The notes below the pieces were generated by a model. That model saw nothing but the letters and a program-made list of their open reading frames with translations, was not told the origin of the DNA and did not search any database. A program made the position numbers and the translations under genes. This document shows positions 1 to 8,159 of a DNA stretch of 32,384 nt, piece after piece (the first letter of the stretch is position 1; every line of letters begins with the position of its first letter). The stretch is from Candidatus Poribacteria bacterium (lineage in GTDB: Bacteria > Poribacteria > WGA-4E > WGA-3G), in contig JAJDXV010000145.1 of the NCBI GenBank assembly GCA_022823085.1, forward strand, positions 1-32,384, read 5' to 3'.

Positions 1-134
1 GCCATTCAATTGTACCTATTCACTTTATATATATGGATACGTCTTCCTCTGTAGGAGCGAGCTGCGCTCGCGATCTTTCCTAAAAACGGGCACATATGTA
101 AAGCAAAACCATGATCCAAATCGTACAATTGAAT
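1..134. repeat. Left copy of 134-bp terminal repeat with 12-bp inverted ends (MITE-like)
   Basis: This segment recurs at 32251-32384 in the same orientation with one mismatch (A at 84, G at 32334). It is bounded by perfect 12-bp inverted repeats, ATTCAATTGTAC at 4-15 and GTACAATTGAAT at 123-134. It has no coding capacity. Inside, at 49-75, is a hairpin (GCGAGC/GCTCGC) whose 27-bp surround recurs with one change at 24375-24401. The form is that of a non-autonomous inverted-repeat element. No target duplication can be judged because the left flank lies outside the window. Confidence 0.7.
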
Positions 135-184
135 ACCCCTGTTTAGTACGGCAGGATTCATTTTTTCGACAGGATAGGTTTGTG

Positions 185-354
185 GACATAGCACTCCGCT
201 GGAGTGCAAGAGAAGGAGACCTCTTTCTCTATAGACATATTGCTCCGCTGGAGCAAAGAGGTCCCTTTAGAAATAAAGCCCTCTTCACGCCAGAGGCGTG
301 ATATGTCTATAGAAATCCATAGTATTCGTCCTGCACTCCAGCGGAGTGCTATGT
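185..354. repeat. Nested inverted array of four short palindromic repeat units
   Basis: Four units share the pattern (CTATA)GACATA, then a short palindrome, then AAGAG. Two are on plus (185-212, 229-261) and two on minus (281-312, 331-354). The outer pair forms a perfect 23-bp inverted repeat (186-208 with 332-354). The inner pair shares CTATAGACATAT at 229-240 and, inverted, at 301-312. Related units occur at 6177-6208, 6226-6260 and 25446-25481. This array, with the end repeat, accounts for the gene-free stretch before 444. It could fold as a cruciform or act as a terminator downstream of hsdS. Confidence 0.65.
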
Positions 355-443
355 GTTGACGAAGGATTGATCGCAGGAAATCCCTTTATAACGGAGTGCT
401 GCCAAAAACTTTACACACCCAATTTAGTAAAAATGACGATGTC

Positions 444-1721
444 TCACAGGTTTATCTCAGTATCGATCAGCGGTACAGCAGACCGCCGCCCTGTCATCAG
501 TTCATCAAGCATGGCGTGGAACAGTTCGTCCAGCCGTTCAACTTCTCGTTCAAGGGCTGCGGTCTTTTCATCAATTGCCTGAAAAACATTAGCGATAGCG
601 CGTTGCTCCAGAAGTGGTGGAAGAGGTATTTGCAAGTTAACCAGTGTGTCTTTACTTAATCGCTGCCGACCTGTCGTACCTTGCATCTTCCCCGCAAGCG
701 AAATCCGAACATTAGGAAGCAATAGATAATAGAAAAGATAGGATATATCGCTAACGCCTTCTATTTCCCTAATTGGAATTACTTCAGTTGTTGCAATGCC
801 AAATGGCGTTGGCAATTCCTTAATGATACACTGTTTCCCGTTTTCAAAAGAGGGTGTGATTTTAGGTAGGAGAATATCCCCTGGTTCAAAATAGGTTCCG
901 CTTTTTAGTTCATCGTTCGTTTTGAGGATAAATTCTTGAGAAAATAGTTTTGCGATTGGAATCAATTCCATAGGCACAAACGGGACTTCGTTATAATCCG
1001 AATATCGTAAATCTCTCGGTTTCTTCGTGAATACAGCAACCTTTTCCAAACCTACTATCTCCCAACTCTCAGGAATCTCGCCGATTTCCGTCTGCTTGCG
1101 CGGTTCACCCTTCGTGCCGTGTGAAAAGAGGACATCCATCAACGCTGCTTTGCGTTCGCGTTCTAATGCGATCTCGTGTTGTCGGGTGAATTTTGCTTCT
1201 TGGATTGTCTGTAAAACGCGGGCAATTGCGCGTTGTTCAGGAAGTGGAGGAAGTGGAATTTCCAAGTTAACAAGTGTTTCTTTGTTTAACCGCTGCCGAC
1301 CAGTTGTTCCTTGCATTTTCCCTGCCAGCAAAGTACGAACATTAGAAAGCAGCAGGTAGTAGAAGAGATAGAATTTATCACTAACACCTTCTATTTCCCG
1401 AATTGGAATTACTTCAGTTGTTGCAATACCAAATGGTGTAGGTAATTCCTTGATGATACACTGTTTCCCATTTTCAAAAGATGGTGTAATTTTAGAAAGC
1501 AGAATATCTCCCGATTCAAAGTAAGTTCCGCTCTTTAGTTCATCGTGCGTTTTGAGTATAAATTCTTCCGAAAAAAGTTTGGCATTCGGGATCAATTCCA
1601 TAGGGACGAACGGAATTTCATCATATTCTGAATATCGTAAGTCCCTCGGTTTCTTTGTAAATGTAGTAACTTCCCCAAGGCACAACATTTTCCAATGTGA
1701 TGGTAAACTTAGTTCGCTCAT
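444..1721 (-). CDS. hsdS: Type I restriction-modification specificity subunit with duplicated TRD
   Basis: HsdS reads the DNA target and scaffolds HsdM. The 425-aa protein has two target-recognition domains, residues about 15-174 and 225-384. Each ends in the family motif LPPLPEQRAIA (LPPLLEQRAIA in the second) and is followed by a charged helical spacer (about 175-215 and 385-415), the usual HsdS layout. By hand alignment the two TRDs match at roughly 135 of 160 positions, which is unusual because the two TRDs are normally unrelated. If both bind the same half-site, the target should be an interrupted palindrome (inference). The ATG lies 2 nt after the stop of the Avs-like gene, with GGGAG 7 nt upstream, so translation is probably coupled. 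It is nearly 11 kb from hsdM, and no hsdR is present. Confidence 0.93.
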   Translation of the reverse strand: MSELSLPSHWKMLCLGEVTTFTKKPRDLRYSEYDEIPFVPMELIPNAKLFSEEFILKTHDELKSGTYFESGDILLSKITPSFENGKQCIIKELPTPFGIATTEVIPIREIEGVSDKFYLFYYLLLSNVRTLLAGKMQGTTGRQRLNKETLVNLEIPLPPLPEQRAIARVLQTIQEAKFTRQHEIALERERKAALMDVLFSHGTKGEPRKQTEIGEIPESWEIVGLEKVAVFTKKPRDLRYSDYNEVPFVPMELIPIAKLFSQEFILKTNDELKSGTYFEPGDILLPKITPSFENGKQCIIKELPTPFGIATTEVIPIREIEGVSDISYLFYYLLLPNVRISLAGKMQGTTGRQRLSKDTLVNLQIPLPPLLEQRAIANVFQAIDEKTAALEREVERLDELFHAMLDELMTGRRSAVPLIDTEINL

Positions 1722-1723
1722 TA

Positions 1724-4700
1724 CTAATCTCCCGATGCTTTTTGGATGTCGCGATATACCTTAACTTCATGAAAATATTTGTAGGGAGCATCAGGATTTT
1801 GTGATACCTGACGACGTTCACCCCATATTATCCAAATTAGTTCACTACCTGTTTCTGCTAAATAACGTTCCAATAAATCTTGTCTTAAATATGTAAAACG
1901 CTGCATTTCGCCCCACCCTTCACCATAGCGAAAGGTTATTGAAGCGCGCTTACCACTTTCTTTTTCAAATAGGTCAAAACTCTGAGGTTGCCCACATAAG
2001 TCAAGGGCCTCAGCAATCTGCCGAGATGGAATTGCAACACTCCGATTAGAATTAATCGCACTACGGTGGTCCTTCCAATTGTTTTCCCTTACTGGAACCA
2101 AGACTTTAAACGTCCCATATCGCGCTTCTTCAATTCCAATTGAGAATTCAAAACCTTGTTCGTTTAATTGAGTGCCTATCGCTTCCCAGTCTTCTTTTTC
2201 AATTAGGTCCGTAATACCCCGTAAAAATTCGATTAATTCTTCGTCAGATACGGGCTCACCGTTGCGTAAAATGACTTGCTGATCTTCAGGTGCTGAAACT
2301 GTTTCAACATTAAATGACACGTCTTCCGAACTGTTCTCTGGATATGTATCACACCACGGGACTTCTCCAGCATAAGTGTAATAGTCTCCTGGGCAAAATG
2401 GCAAGGAGCTCCTATCTATTTTTTCCTGCTTCTTCAAAATCTCAACAATTTCCTCAACATCTTCAGATTTTACGATCAACCCATGCAAAAAAGCAAACAT
2501 ATCACGATTGGCTTGATCGTCTTTCTGGCTCATATATCCTTTCAAAAGAACCCAAGGTCCCTGTTCTCCACAGAGATGATCGACTTTCAAATATTGGGTC
2601 AAATCTGGAGGTGAGGTCTTGGCAATCCATTCTTCAGCAGATACTTCTCGGTCTCCTAAAAAGTCTTCCGTGACTAAGTTATACTCTCGTTGCTTATCAG
2701 GGAAACTTGGATCAATGTCCACTCCTAAAGTGCGTTCTTCGCTATAATAATCTCGAAGGAGGCCATTATCCTGTCGAAATCCTGCCAGTTCATAAAACGC
2801 TATCCATGAGTACTTTTTACCGTACCGATCTGTTTTTCGACCATCCGCTGATCGGCCATACCTCTCATTCTCTTGATGAATCCATTTGTCAATTGTTCCA
2901 AAACTGTTCAATGAATATCCTAAATCATATATTCTCCAGAAGATATTTGCTCTAACACGCTTGTATTCTGCGTGCCTAAAATCATAGTTACCTCTATCCT
3001 TTACCAAACATCCAAGTGTGTAATTCGCAAAATCCAACTGCAATGGCGCGGGACCTTTCTCATGTGCACCCTTATCCCTCTCTTCGCTTTCACCCCATTC
3101 ACGAATTCCTCCATCTGTAAACGGTTGAGTGATACGTGCTCGTTCATCCGCTGTCAGCAAATCCGGCTGATGTATCAAAGCGATGTCAATCGTTCGCCTT
3201 GCATAATCACGGGTTAAGATGTGTGTTGTTGCATGTGAAGCATCAGGCTTAAACATGTTTTCGTATAATTGTTTTGCATACTGAGGTAATATCTCAGTTA
3301 CAAAACTGGTATCTTCAAAGTCGTTTTGACATGCCATTGCGATGCCATAGGTGGCAGCGAGCATCCGCTCAGGGACATAGGGATCGTTAATTGAAAAAGA
3401 CTTTATTACCAAATCAAAAAACTTTAGTGGGAATCGTCTTCCATACCAATAAAGGGCACGGGTTGCCTGATCGCGCAGCGGACGCACAGTTGACGTGAGT
3501 ATCCAAACGATGTACTCTGCATAAAGATGTAAACATTTGACGCTAAATTCAGATAGGTCTTGATTGTCCTGACAGGCCTTTTCAAATTGCATCAGTTTCT
3601 TTTCAAAACTGTAACGATAACGGTTATGTCGGACATACTCTGTCCAACTTAGGTCCCGTTCCGACATAGACAGTGCCGCAAGTCGTTCTGACCAGAATGA
3701 GGCGTTAAACGGATGGTCAGAATGTCCAACGGTAGTTTCTGCTGATTGGAGAAAGAACTCACGGTTTTCCTGATACTGGTCAAAAAGGTAGGCAACGAGG
3801 CGTATACAATTTTCTGTTATATCTTGGGGTGAAATTTCAAACAAAGCACGAATTGATAAACTAAATGCCTTTTTATTTTCTGGAAACTCGTGCAGAAAAT
3901 GTCCTGTTTCGGCTGGTACAAGTGCAGCCAGACACCTGCAGATGTCTTCGTGCATCGGATGTAAGGTTTGATGATCTTCACTAAACAGTGCTGCCCTCAC
4001 TTCCTCACTATTCAAGAATCCTTGCACATCATCAACTTGTTCAACCAAGTATTTTGCAATCAGATACCCACCGAGTAGGTCATAGGTAAAATGCATGACT
4101 TCACCAACACCTACCCAATCCCGATAAACCAGCAACCCTTCGCTTTCTATAGCACGTGTTTTTGATGACGACCAGTCCAGGTGTTCACGGGATTGGCCAT
4201 CTACAATATGTACCAATTTGTCAAAAGGGATCTCGCGACTTCTATTTTGCCACAAGTGGTCCGCCATCTTGTTCAAAGCAGGTTGAACTATAAGTGTTTT
4301 TGGATGACGATTCAGACGATCACATATTGCTTTGTTGCATTGCTCTAAATATTTATCAAAAATTTCAAAAAGCGTTTGCTCGCCTACATAAACTTGTACC
4401 TCAGTCTTGCGTTCGCGATTTTTCGTTTCACAGAATATCTTAAGGTGGAGCGGATGTTCAAATTGCCTCAACGGTGCTAACGTGATAGCTTCCGCCTTAA
4501 TCTTGTACGCGTTAAAATACTTATCAATAGCTTCATGTTTTACTTCCTCGGTATAAAAACCGTAAGCATAAACTAAATTTAGCGAATCTTTATCTTTCCA
4601 AATCATCTTTTTCCAAATGTACTCTTTTGAAGTGGCATCTTTCCAAATCGTCTCTTTGTAACTCTCGCGGCATGTTGTGATTAACACAACGTTCTCTGCC

Positions 4701-6094
4701 TGTGCGATCTCCTGAACGAGTCCTGTTAGTCCCAATTCCCATATCTTTGAAAAAGTGCCGTTATGTACCGATTCATTAAGCCCATCAATTATCAACGGGA
4801 TACGGGTGTGGTATGCTTCGGCAGCGGCTGATAGTGCCTGCAAAAAGTCATGCCAACTATAAGATGGTGGAATGTCAAAAATTGTCCGTAACTGTGATTC
4901 AATTGATTGTTCGGTGGTAAAGAGATTACCGCGAACAAATAGTGCAGGTAACCTGTTTTTCAACCGGTCATCACAGATATTGCAGGCGATGTGAGTTTTG
5001 CCAATTCCAGCATCCCCGAGGATATGTAAATCCGACTTATTGATAAGTCCTTGTTTCCAGATTACGTCTGGAAAAAATTTATCCAATAATCTGGAAACTA
5101 AATGTCGAGGACCATAGACAATCGAGCTTGCATTGTCTAAAAACCGTTCTTCATCTTCTTTTTCACCAATGTACTTTATCTGTGATATGCCAGATTCCAT
5201 TGTAACTTTTTCATAGTTATCAAAAACTTTGCGAAGTTGACCGAACACTGCTCTCCAATCTATGGCTTGTGCTGCAGTAAGTTTCTGTTTATTCAGGAGC
5301 TTTCTGGCCTGTTCAAACTTGTCAATTATGTTCACTAAGGCATCTTGAAGTGATTCAGAAACCCCAATGACCTTTGCCTTTTCCTCTTCGCCCCACTCAA
5401 TTTCACTTGGAATCGGACGTTTAAGATCGTCAATTGCCTCCTTAAAATCAGGGAGATCTTCCTCCAGTTTTTCAATCCATTCGGTAATTTGGTGCACGAA
5501 TGCTTTATCGCCTAAAAGCGCGTGAATTTCAGCATCTACGTCAGTTTCGGTATGCAAGGACGAATCAAATTTATCACCTACACCTGTCATCTGTTTGTCA
5601 AATTGCCTTTTAAACCAGTCCATATCAAATTCAAGTTCGCCAAAGAAATAGTATAACTTTCCCCTAAAACGCGGTTCACTCAACCAGTTGTTGAAGTCAC
5701 TATCTCCCCAATGTTCAAGTTCAACATCCACATTTTGCTGTGTATCCTCGAACCAAGTTTGTTCATCTGGCGTAAAATTGGTAGGCGTACACAAAAACCA
5801 TTTCTTCAAACGCGGATGTGTTTCACAAGCTTTCTCAAGAGAATTTTTGATGGATGTTTTTCGATTACTGCTTCTCAGGCGTTTGTCCGGATAGTAAAAC
5901 TTGGCTTGCCAACCCCATTGATCTCCATTTGGCAAAGTGAGATAGAATTCAACGCCGTCACCACCACCGCTATCATCTATTGAAGTAAAACATCCTTTGT
6001 CTCCATAAAGCCCTTTGGCAATCTGGTAGCATAATTCTTCAAAACTACGGTATTTATCATTTTGGTATGGTTTGAGTGTTGACCAATCAATCAT
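1724..6094 (-). CDS. Avs-like STAND NTPase with N-terminal PD-(D/E)xK nuclease domain
   Basis: This 1456-aa protein has three parts. Residues about 1-155 look like an Mrr/Cap4-type nuclease: E19/E20, GGGDGVEF with D46, and WGWQAK with Q63 and K65 form a PD-(D/E)xK pattern. Residues about 325-700 form a STAND/NACHT-type NTPase with Walker A GDAGIGKT (360-367), Walker B LIIDGLNE (434-441) and an ITTCRES sensor-like strand (472-478). A long helical C-terminus follows, as in proteins whose C-terminus senses a ligand. This architecture matches the antiviral Avs (AVAST) group, where ligand binding triggers oligomerisation and nuclease activity. Which Avs subtype it is, and what phage protein it senses, cannot be read here. 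The start is supported by AGGAG 7 nt before the ATG. hsdS follows after 2 nt. Confidence 0.82.
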   Translation of the reverse strand: MIDWSTLKPYQNDKYRSFEELCYQIAKGLYGDKGCFTSIDDSGGGDGVEFYLTLPNGDQWGWQAKFYYPDKRLRSSNRKTSIKNSLEKACETHPRLKKWFLCTPTNFTPDEQTWFEDTQQNVDVELEHWGDSDFNNWLSEPRFRGKLYYFFGELEFDMDWFKRQFDKQMTGVGDKFDSSLHTETDVDAEIHALLGDKAFVHQITEWIEKLEEDLPDFKEAIDDLKRPIPSEIEWGEEEKAKVIGVSESLQDALVNIIDKFEQARKLLNKQKLTAAQAIDWRAVFGQLRKVFDNYEKVTMESGISQIKYIGEKEDEERFLDNASSIVYGPRHLVSRLLDKFFPDVIWKQGLINKSDLHILGDAGIGKTHIACNICDDRLKNRLPALFVRGNLFTTEQSIESQLRTIFDIPPSYSWHDFLQALSAAAEAYHTRIPLIIDGLNESVHNGTFSKIWELGLTGLVQEIAQAENVVLITTCRESYKETIWKDATSKEYIWKKMIWKDKDSLNLVYAYGFYTEEVKHEAIDKYFNAYKIKAEAITLAPLRQFEHPLHLKIFCETKNRERKTEVQVYVGEQTLFEIFDKYLEQCNKAICDRLNRHPKTLIVQPALNKMADHLWQNRSREIPFDKLVHIVDGQSREHLDWSSSKTRAIESEGLLVYRDWVGVGEVMHFTYDLLGGYLIAKYLVEQVDDVQGFLNSEEVRAALFSEDHQTLHPMHEDICRCLAALVPAETGHFLHEFPENKKAFSLSIRALFEISPQDITENCIRLVAYLFDQYQENREFFLQSAETTVGHSDHPFNASFWSERLAALSMSERDLSWTEYVRHNRYRYSFEKKLMQFEKACQDNQDLSEFSVKCLHLYAEYIVWILTSTVRPLRDQATRALYWYGRRFPLKFFDLVIKSFSINDPYVPERMLAATYGIAMACQNDFEDTSFVTEILPQYAKQLYENMFKPDASHATTHILTRDYARRTIDIALIHQPDLLTADERARITQPFTDGGIREWGESEERDKGAHEKGPAPLQLDFANYTLGCLVKDRGNYDFRHAEYKRVRANIFWRIYDLGYSLNSFGTIDKWIHQENERYGRSADGRKTDRYGKKYSWIAFYELAGFRQDNGLLRDYYSEERTLGVDIDPSFPDKQREYNLVTEDFLGDREVSAEEWIAKTSPPDLTQYLKVDHLCGEQGPWVLLKGYMSQKDDQANRDMFAFLHGLIVKSEDVEEIVEILKKQEKIDRSSLPFCPGDYYTYAGEVPWCDTYPENSSEDVSFNVETVSAPEDQQVILRNGEPVSDEELIEFLRGITDLIEKEDWEAIGTQLNEQGFEFSIGIEEARYGTFKVLVPVRENNWKDHRSAINSNRSVAIPSRQIAEALDLCGQPQSFDLFEKESGKRASITFRYGEGWGEMQRFTYLRQDLLERYLAETGSELIWIIWGERRQVSQNPDAPYKYFHEVKVYRDIQKASGD

Positions 6095-6176
6095 GGTTCA
6101 CTCCTTTTTTATTCAATTTGCCTTCTCCCCATAGGTGTCAATTTAGTGATTTTTCGTAGCATTTTGTAGGCGTTAT

Positions 6177-6260
6177 TATAGACATACCACCCCTACGGGG
6201 TTCAAGAGTTGGTGGAGACGTTTTTCTATAAACATAGCGTTCCTACGGAACTCAAGAGGT
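6177..6260 (+). repeat. Two tandem palindromic repeat units upstream of the Avs-like gene
   Basis: Units at 6177-6208 and 6226-6260 carry the (C)TATAGACATA / CTACGG palindrome / TCAAGAG pattern seen at 185-354 and 25446-25481. Their palindrome cores differ (ACCCCTACGGGGT, GTTCCTACGGAAC) but keep pairing, which indicates that a hairpin is conserved. They lie in the 272-bp gap between the cytosine methyltransferase stop and the Avs-like start. Confidence 0.6.
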
Positions 6261-6294
6261 TTTTGATGTCTGAAAAGTTTGTGTCTAAGTTCCG

Positions 6295-6315
6295 GTTCGG
6301 TTGGAAACCGCACCT
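6295..6315. terminator. Imperfect hairpin near the 3' end of the cytosine methyltransferase gene
   Basis: GGTTCGGTT and AACCGCACC pair imperfectly around a short loop about 50 bp past the methyltransferase stop. No T-run follows, so it may be another dispersed palindrome and not a true terminator. Confidence 0.3.
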
Positions 6316-6366
6316 ACCGGGCCTGGGTCTGAGAGGGTTGTTGTTTCTAAAATTGACGCTTATGAT

Positions 6367-7479
6367 TCAATTTGCGTTCTCCCTGACATGCTTCTGTATA
6401 CTTTCGCCGATAACCTTTGCAAGGTCAACAGGGACGGCATTTCCGATGTAGGACGCTATGCGACCCGTAACGATTGGAGAATCGGGTTCAATAAATTTGT
6501 AATCTTTTGGAAAGGTTTGCAGCAAAGCAGCTTCTCGAAGTGAAAGAGCTCTATGCTGTTTGGGATGTCCGAATCGTCCGCTGCCCAAATTAAGAAATTG
6601 CGTTGTTATTGTTGGCGCGAGCTCATCCCATTCCATCCGACCATAAACCGTCGTATATCCTTTCCCTGAATCCTTTTTGTGACACGGTAGACGCAGTGCT
6701 TCATCCCAATCTTTCCATGTCCCCCCCGGCTTTGATTGCTTAATCCGTTTTTTATTTATATCCGAAAGTTGTCTTGAGCGATGAAGGGGGTCTGATTCAT
6801 GCTCCTCACCATCCTCAATTTCAGGGAGATCACCAATGGCATCTTCAACAGTTTGGAAAGGACGCAATCCATCCTCTGGAGAATTGGAGTGTATTTTGGG
6901 AATGAGTTCAACTTCGCCCCAAGTCGAGGCAAGTAGTACCAGACGACGACGCTTCTGCGGAATACCGTAGTCAGGGCAGTAGACTATTAATTTCGGATTG
7001 AAATGATAACCAAGTGAACCCAGCTTATTACAAAAGTTCGTAAAAATCTTTTCTTTTCTAATGAGCGGTACATTTTCAAAGGCTATAAGTTGTGGTTTAA
7101 CTTCTTCAATCAACCTTCTAAACTCATCAAGTAAACTCCACCGTTCATCCGAACTTCGATTTTTATTTTTACGAGTTTGGGCTGAAAAAGGTTGACATGG
7201 GGCACACCCAACAAGAACTTTGATACTATCTTCTGGATATAATTCAGAAAGTTCGGCACCCGTAAATTCACGAATGTCCTTGGAGATAAACTTTGCTTTA
7301 TTGTTTTCTTCAAAGGGATTATTTTCTTCAAAAGGGTATTTGCACGTTTTGTCAATATCAAGCCCGGCAACAACATTTATACCTGCTTGTTGAAGACCGT
7401 ACTTCAGACCACCAACACCACAGAAGAGGTCCACGGCTGATATGGATAACGGAGATTTTTTTTCTTTCAATAAATCCAT
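6367..7479 (-). CDS. DNA (cytosine-5-)-methyltransferase
   Basis: This 370-aa enzyme would transfer a methyl group from S-adenosylmethionine to C5 of cytosine. The ordered family motifs are visible: motif I DLFCGVGG (17-24), motif IV GCAPCQPFS (91-99, catalytic C95), motif VI ENV (135-137), motif VIII QKRRRL (175-180), then a short variable target region and motifs IX/X (SLREAALLQTFP, IGNAVPVDLA). The length fits a single-TRD type II enzyme. An oddity is a direct duplication of PFEENN at residues 49-60, from an 18-bp DNA repeat. The ATG is preceded by AGGAAG. No cognate type II endonuclease gene is adjacent; the neighbours are the Avs-like gene downstream and a GYAE-repeat protein upstream. 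It may protect self DNA within the island (inference). Confidence 0.95.
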   Translation of the reverse strand: MDLLKEKKSPLSISAVDLFCGVGGLKYGLQQAGINVVAGLDIDKTCKYPFEENNPFEENNKAKFISKDIREFTGAELSELYPEDSIKVLVGCAPCQPFSAQTRKNKNRSSDERWSLLDEFRRLIEEVKPQLIAFENVPLIRKEKIFTNFCNKLGSLGYHFNPKLIVYCPDYGIPQKRRRLVLLASTWGEVELIPKIHSNSPEDGLRPFQTVEDAIGDLPEIEDGEEHESDPLHRSRQLSDINKKRIKQSKPGGTWKDWDEALRLPCHKKDSGKGYTTVYGRMEWDELAPTITTQFLNLGSGRFGHPKQHRALSLREAALLQTFPKDYKFIEPDSPIVTGRIASYIGNAVPVDLAKVIGESIQKHVRENAN

Positions 7480-7506
7480 AACCTACTTCCTGCTTATCGA
7501 GGCTAT

Positions 7507-7749
7507 TTAGAGCTTTTTCAAAGGCTTCGGTGGAGAATTTGAAGACTTTGAAGCGGAATCCGGTGATTTTTCAACTGCCTTACTGTTTTTGGCTTTTGCC
7601 TCAGCATAGCCCTCGGCGTAGCCTTCTGCATAGCCTTCTGCGTAACCCTTTTTTCTCGCCGCCTGAATACGCTTCTCTTGTCTTTCAAGAAACCAGTCTG
7701 ACAATAACATGATGAAGTCAACGCCTCCTACTATTATTCCAAACAGCAT
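7507..7749 (-). CDS. Small hypothetical protein with membrane-like N-terminus and GYAE repeats
   Basis: I do not recognise a family. The reading frame encodes a hydrophobic N-terminal segment (FGIIVGGVDFIMLLSDWFL), a basic stretch (ERQEKRIQAARKK), four exact GYAE tetrapeptides and a Ser/Pro/Lys-rich tail. The repeats come from four 12-bp units at 7600-7647. The start is uncertain: ATG at 7749 gives 80 aa, ATG at 7710 gives 67 aa and has GGAGG about 13 nt upstream, and TTG at 7773 is also possible. It is co-oriented between the DUF5615 gene and the methyltransferase gene, ending 27 bp before the latter. It might be a membrane-anchored accessory protein, but that is a guess. Confidence 0.5.
   Translation of the reverse strand: MLFGIIVGGVDFIMLLSDWFLERQEKRIQAARKKGYAEGYAEGYAEGYAEAKAKNSKAVEKSPDSASKSSNSPPKPLKKL
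7600..7647 (-). repeat. Four 12-bp tandem repeats encoding (GYAE)4
   Basis: Four consecutive 12-bp units on the plus strand (CTCAGCATAGCC, CTCGGCGTAGCC, TTCTGCATAGCC, TTCTGCGTAACC) encode GYAE tetrapeptides on the minus strand. Most differences are silent, which suggests the peptide repeat is kept by selection or arose by slippage and then drifted. Confidence 0.8.
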
Positions 7750-7800
7750 AACATGCACTGTGTGGATTGTCAAACGAAAAATAGAGGCTTTCAGTTTTCA

Positions 7801-8157
7801 TTAAAGTGGGATGTAAGTAATCCGGTCAATATATTCGTCTTCGTCAGAGGCACCAGCGATGAGAATCAACTCGTCAATATTTTTTCCCATTGGCACTTCG
7901 AGATTAATCGTGAAAATGCCGGGAACATGGTTTCCTGCTGCCTTATGGTCAGAGAGATGTTGCGGCATACTTTTCCGATTGTTTGTTATCAAGCTAAATT
8001 GGTTCTGTTCACACCACACTAAGATTTCTGGGTCTGGCGTGCTTTTTGGAGGAGCACCTTCATCACCAACTGCCAAGACCGTCAATGATGGTTCATGGTA
8101 AAGCAATTGCGTACGGTATTCCGGGGAAATATTTTCGTCTATCAGAAACCGACGCAT
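7801..8157 (-). CDS. DUF5615 PIN-like protein, copy 1
   Basis: This 118-aa protein has the DUF5615 (Mut7-C/PIN-like, VapC-type) start LIDENISP with acidic D7 and E8, then DPEIL and LITNN. In the family the last is usually a T-K-D motif; here position 60 is Asn, while the paralogue at 30990-31349 keeps Asp (LVTKD). The active site may therefore be impaired (inference). The two copies match at about two thirds of positions. The gene starts 2 nt after the stop of the giant TPR protein, whose C-terminal DUF433 domain is the usual partner of DUF5615 in toxin-antitoxin pairs. AGGA lies 7 nt upstream, inside the preceding gene. Translation is probably coupled. Confidence 0.85.
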   Translation of the reverse strand: MRRFLIDENISPEYRTQLLYHEPSLTVLAVGDEGAPPKSTPDPEILVWCEQNQFSLITNNRKSMPQHLSDHKAAGNHVPGIFTINLEVPMGKNIDELILIAGASDEDEYIDRITYIPL

Positions 8158-8159
8158 CT

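Noticed and set aside
6..209. 67-aa minus-strand frame at the left end
   Set aside because: It lies mostly within the repeat element and palindromes and has no coding features.
185..354. A CRISPR array
   Set aside because: Units are in both orientations, spacing is irregular, cores vary, and no cas genes are present.
1724..6094. HsdR for the type I system
   Set aside because: The protein has a PD-(D/E)xK domain but a STAND-type Walker A/B layout with no SF2 helicase motifs (no DEAD/DECH box), so it is not HsdR.
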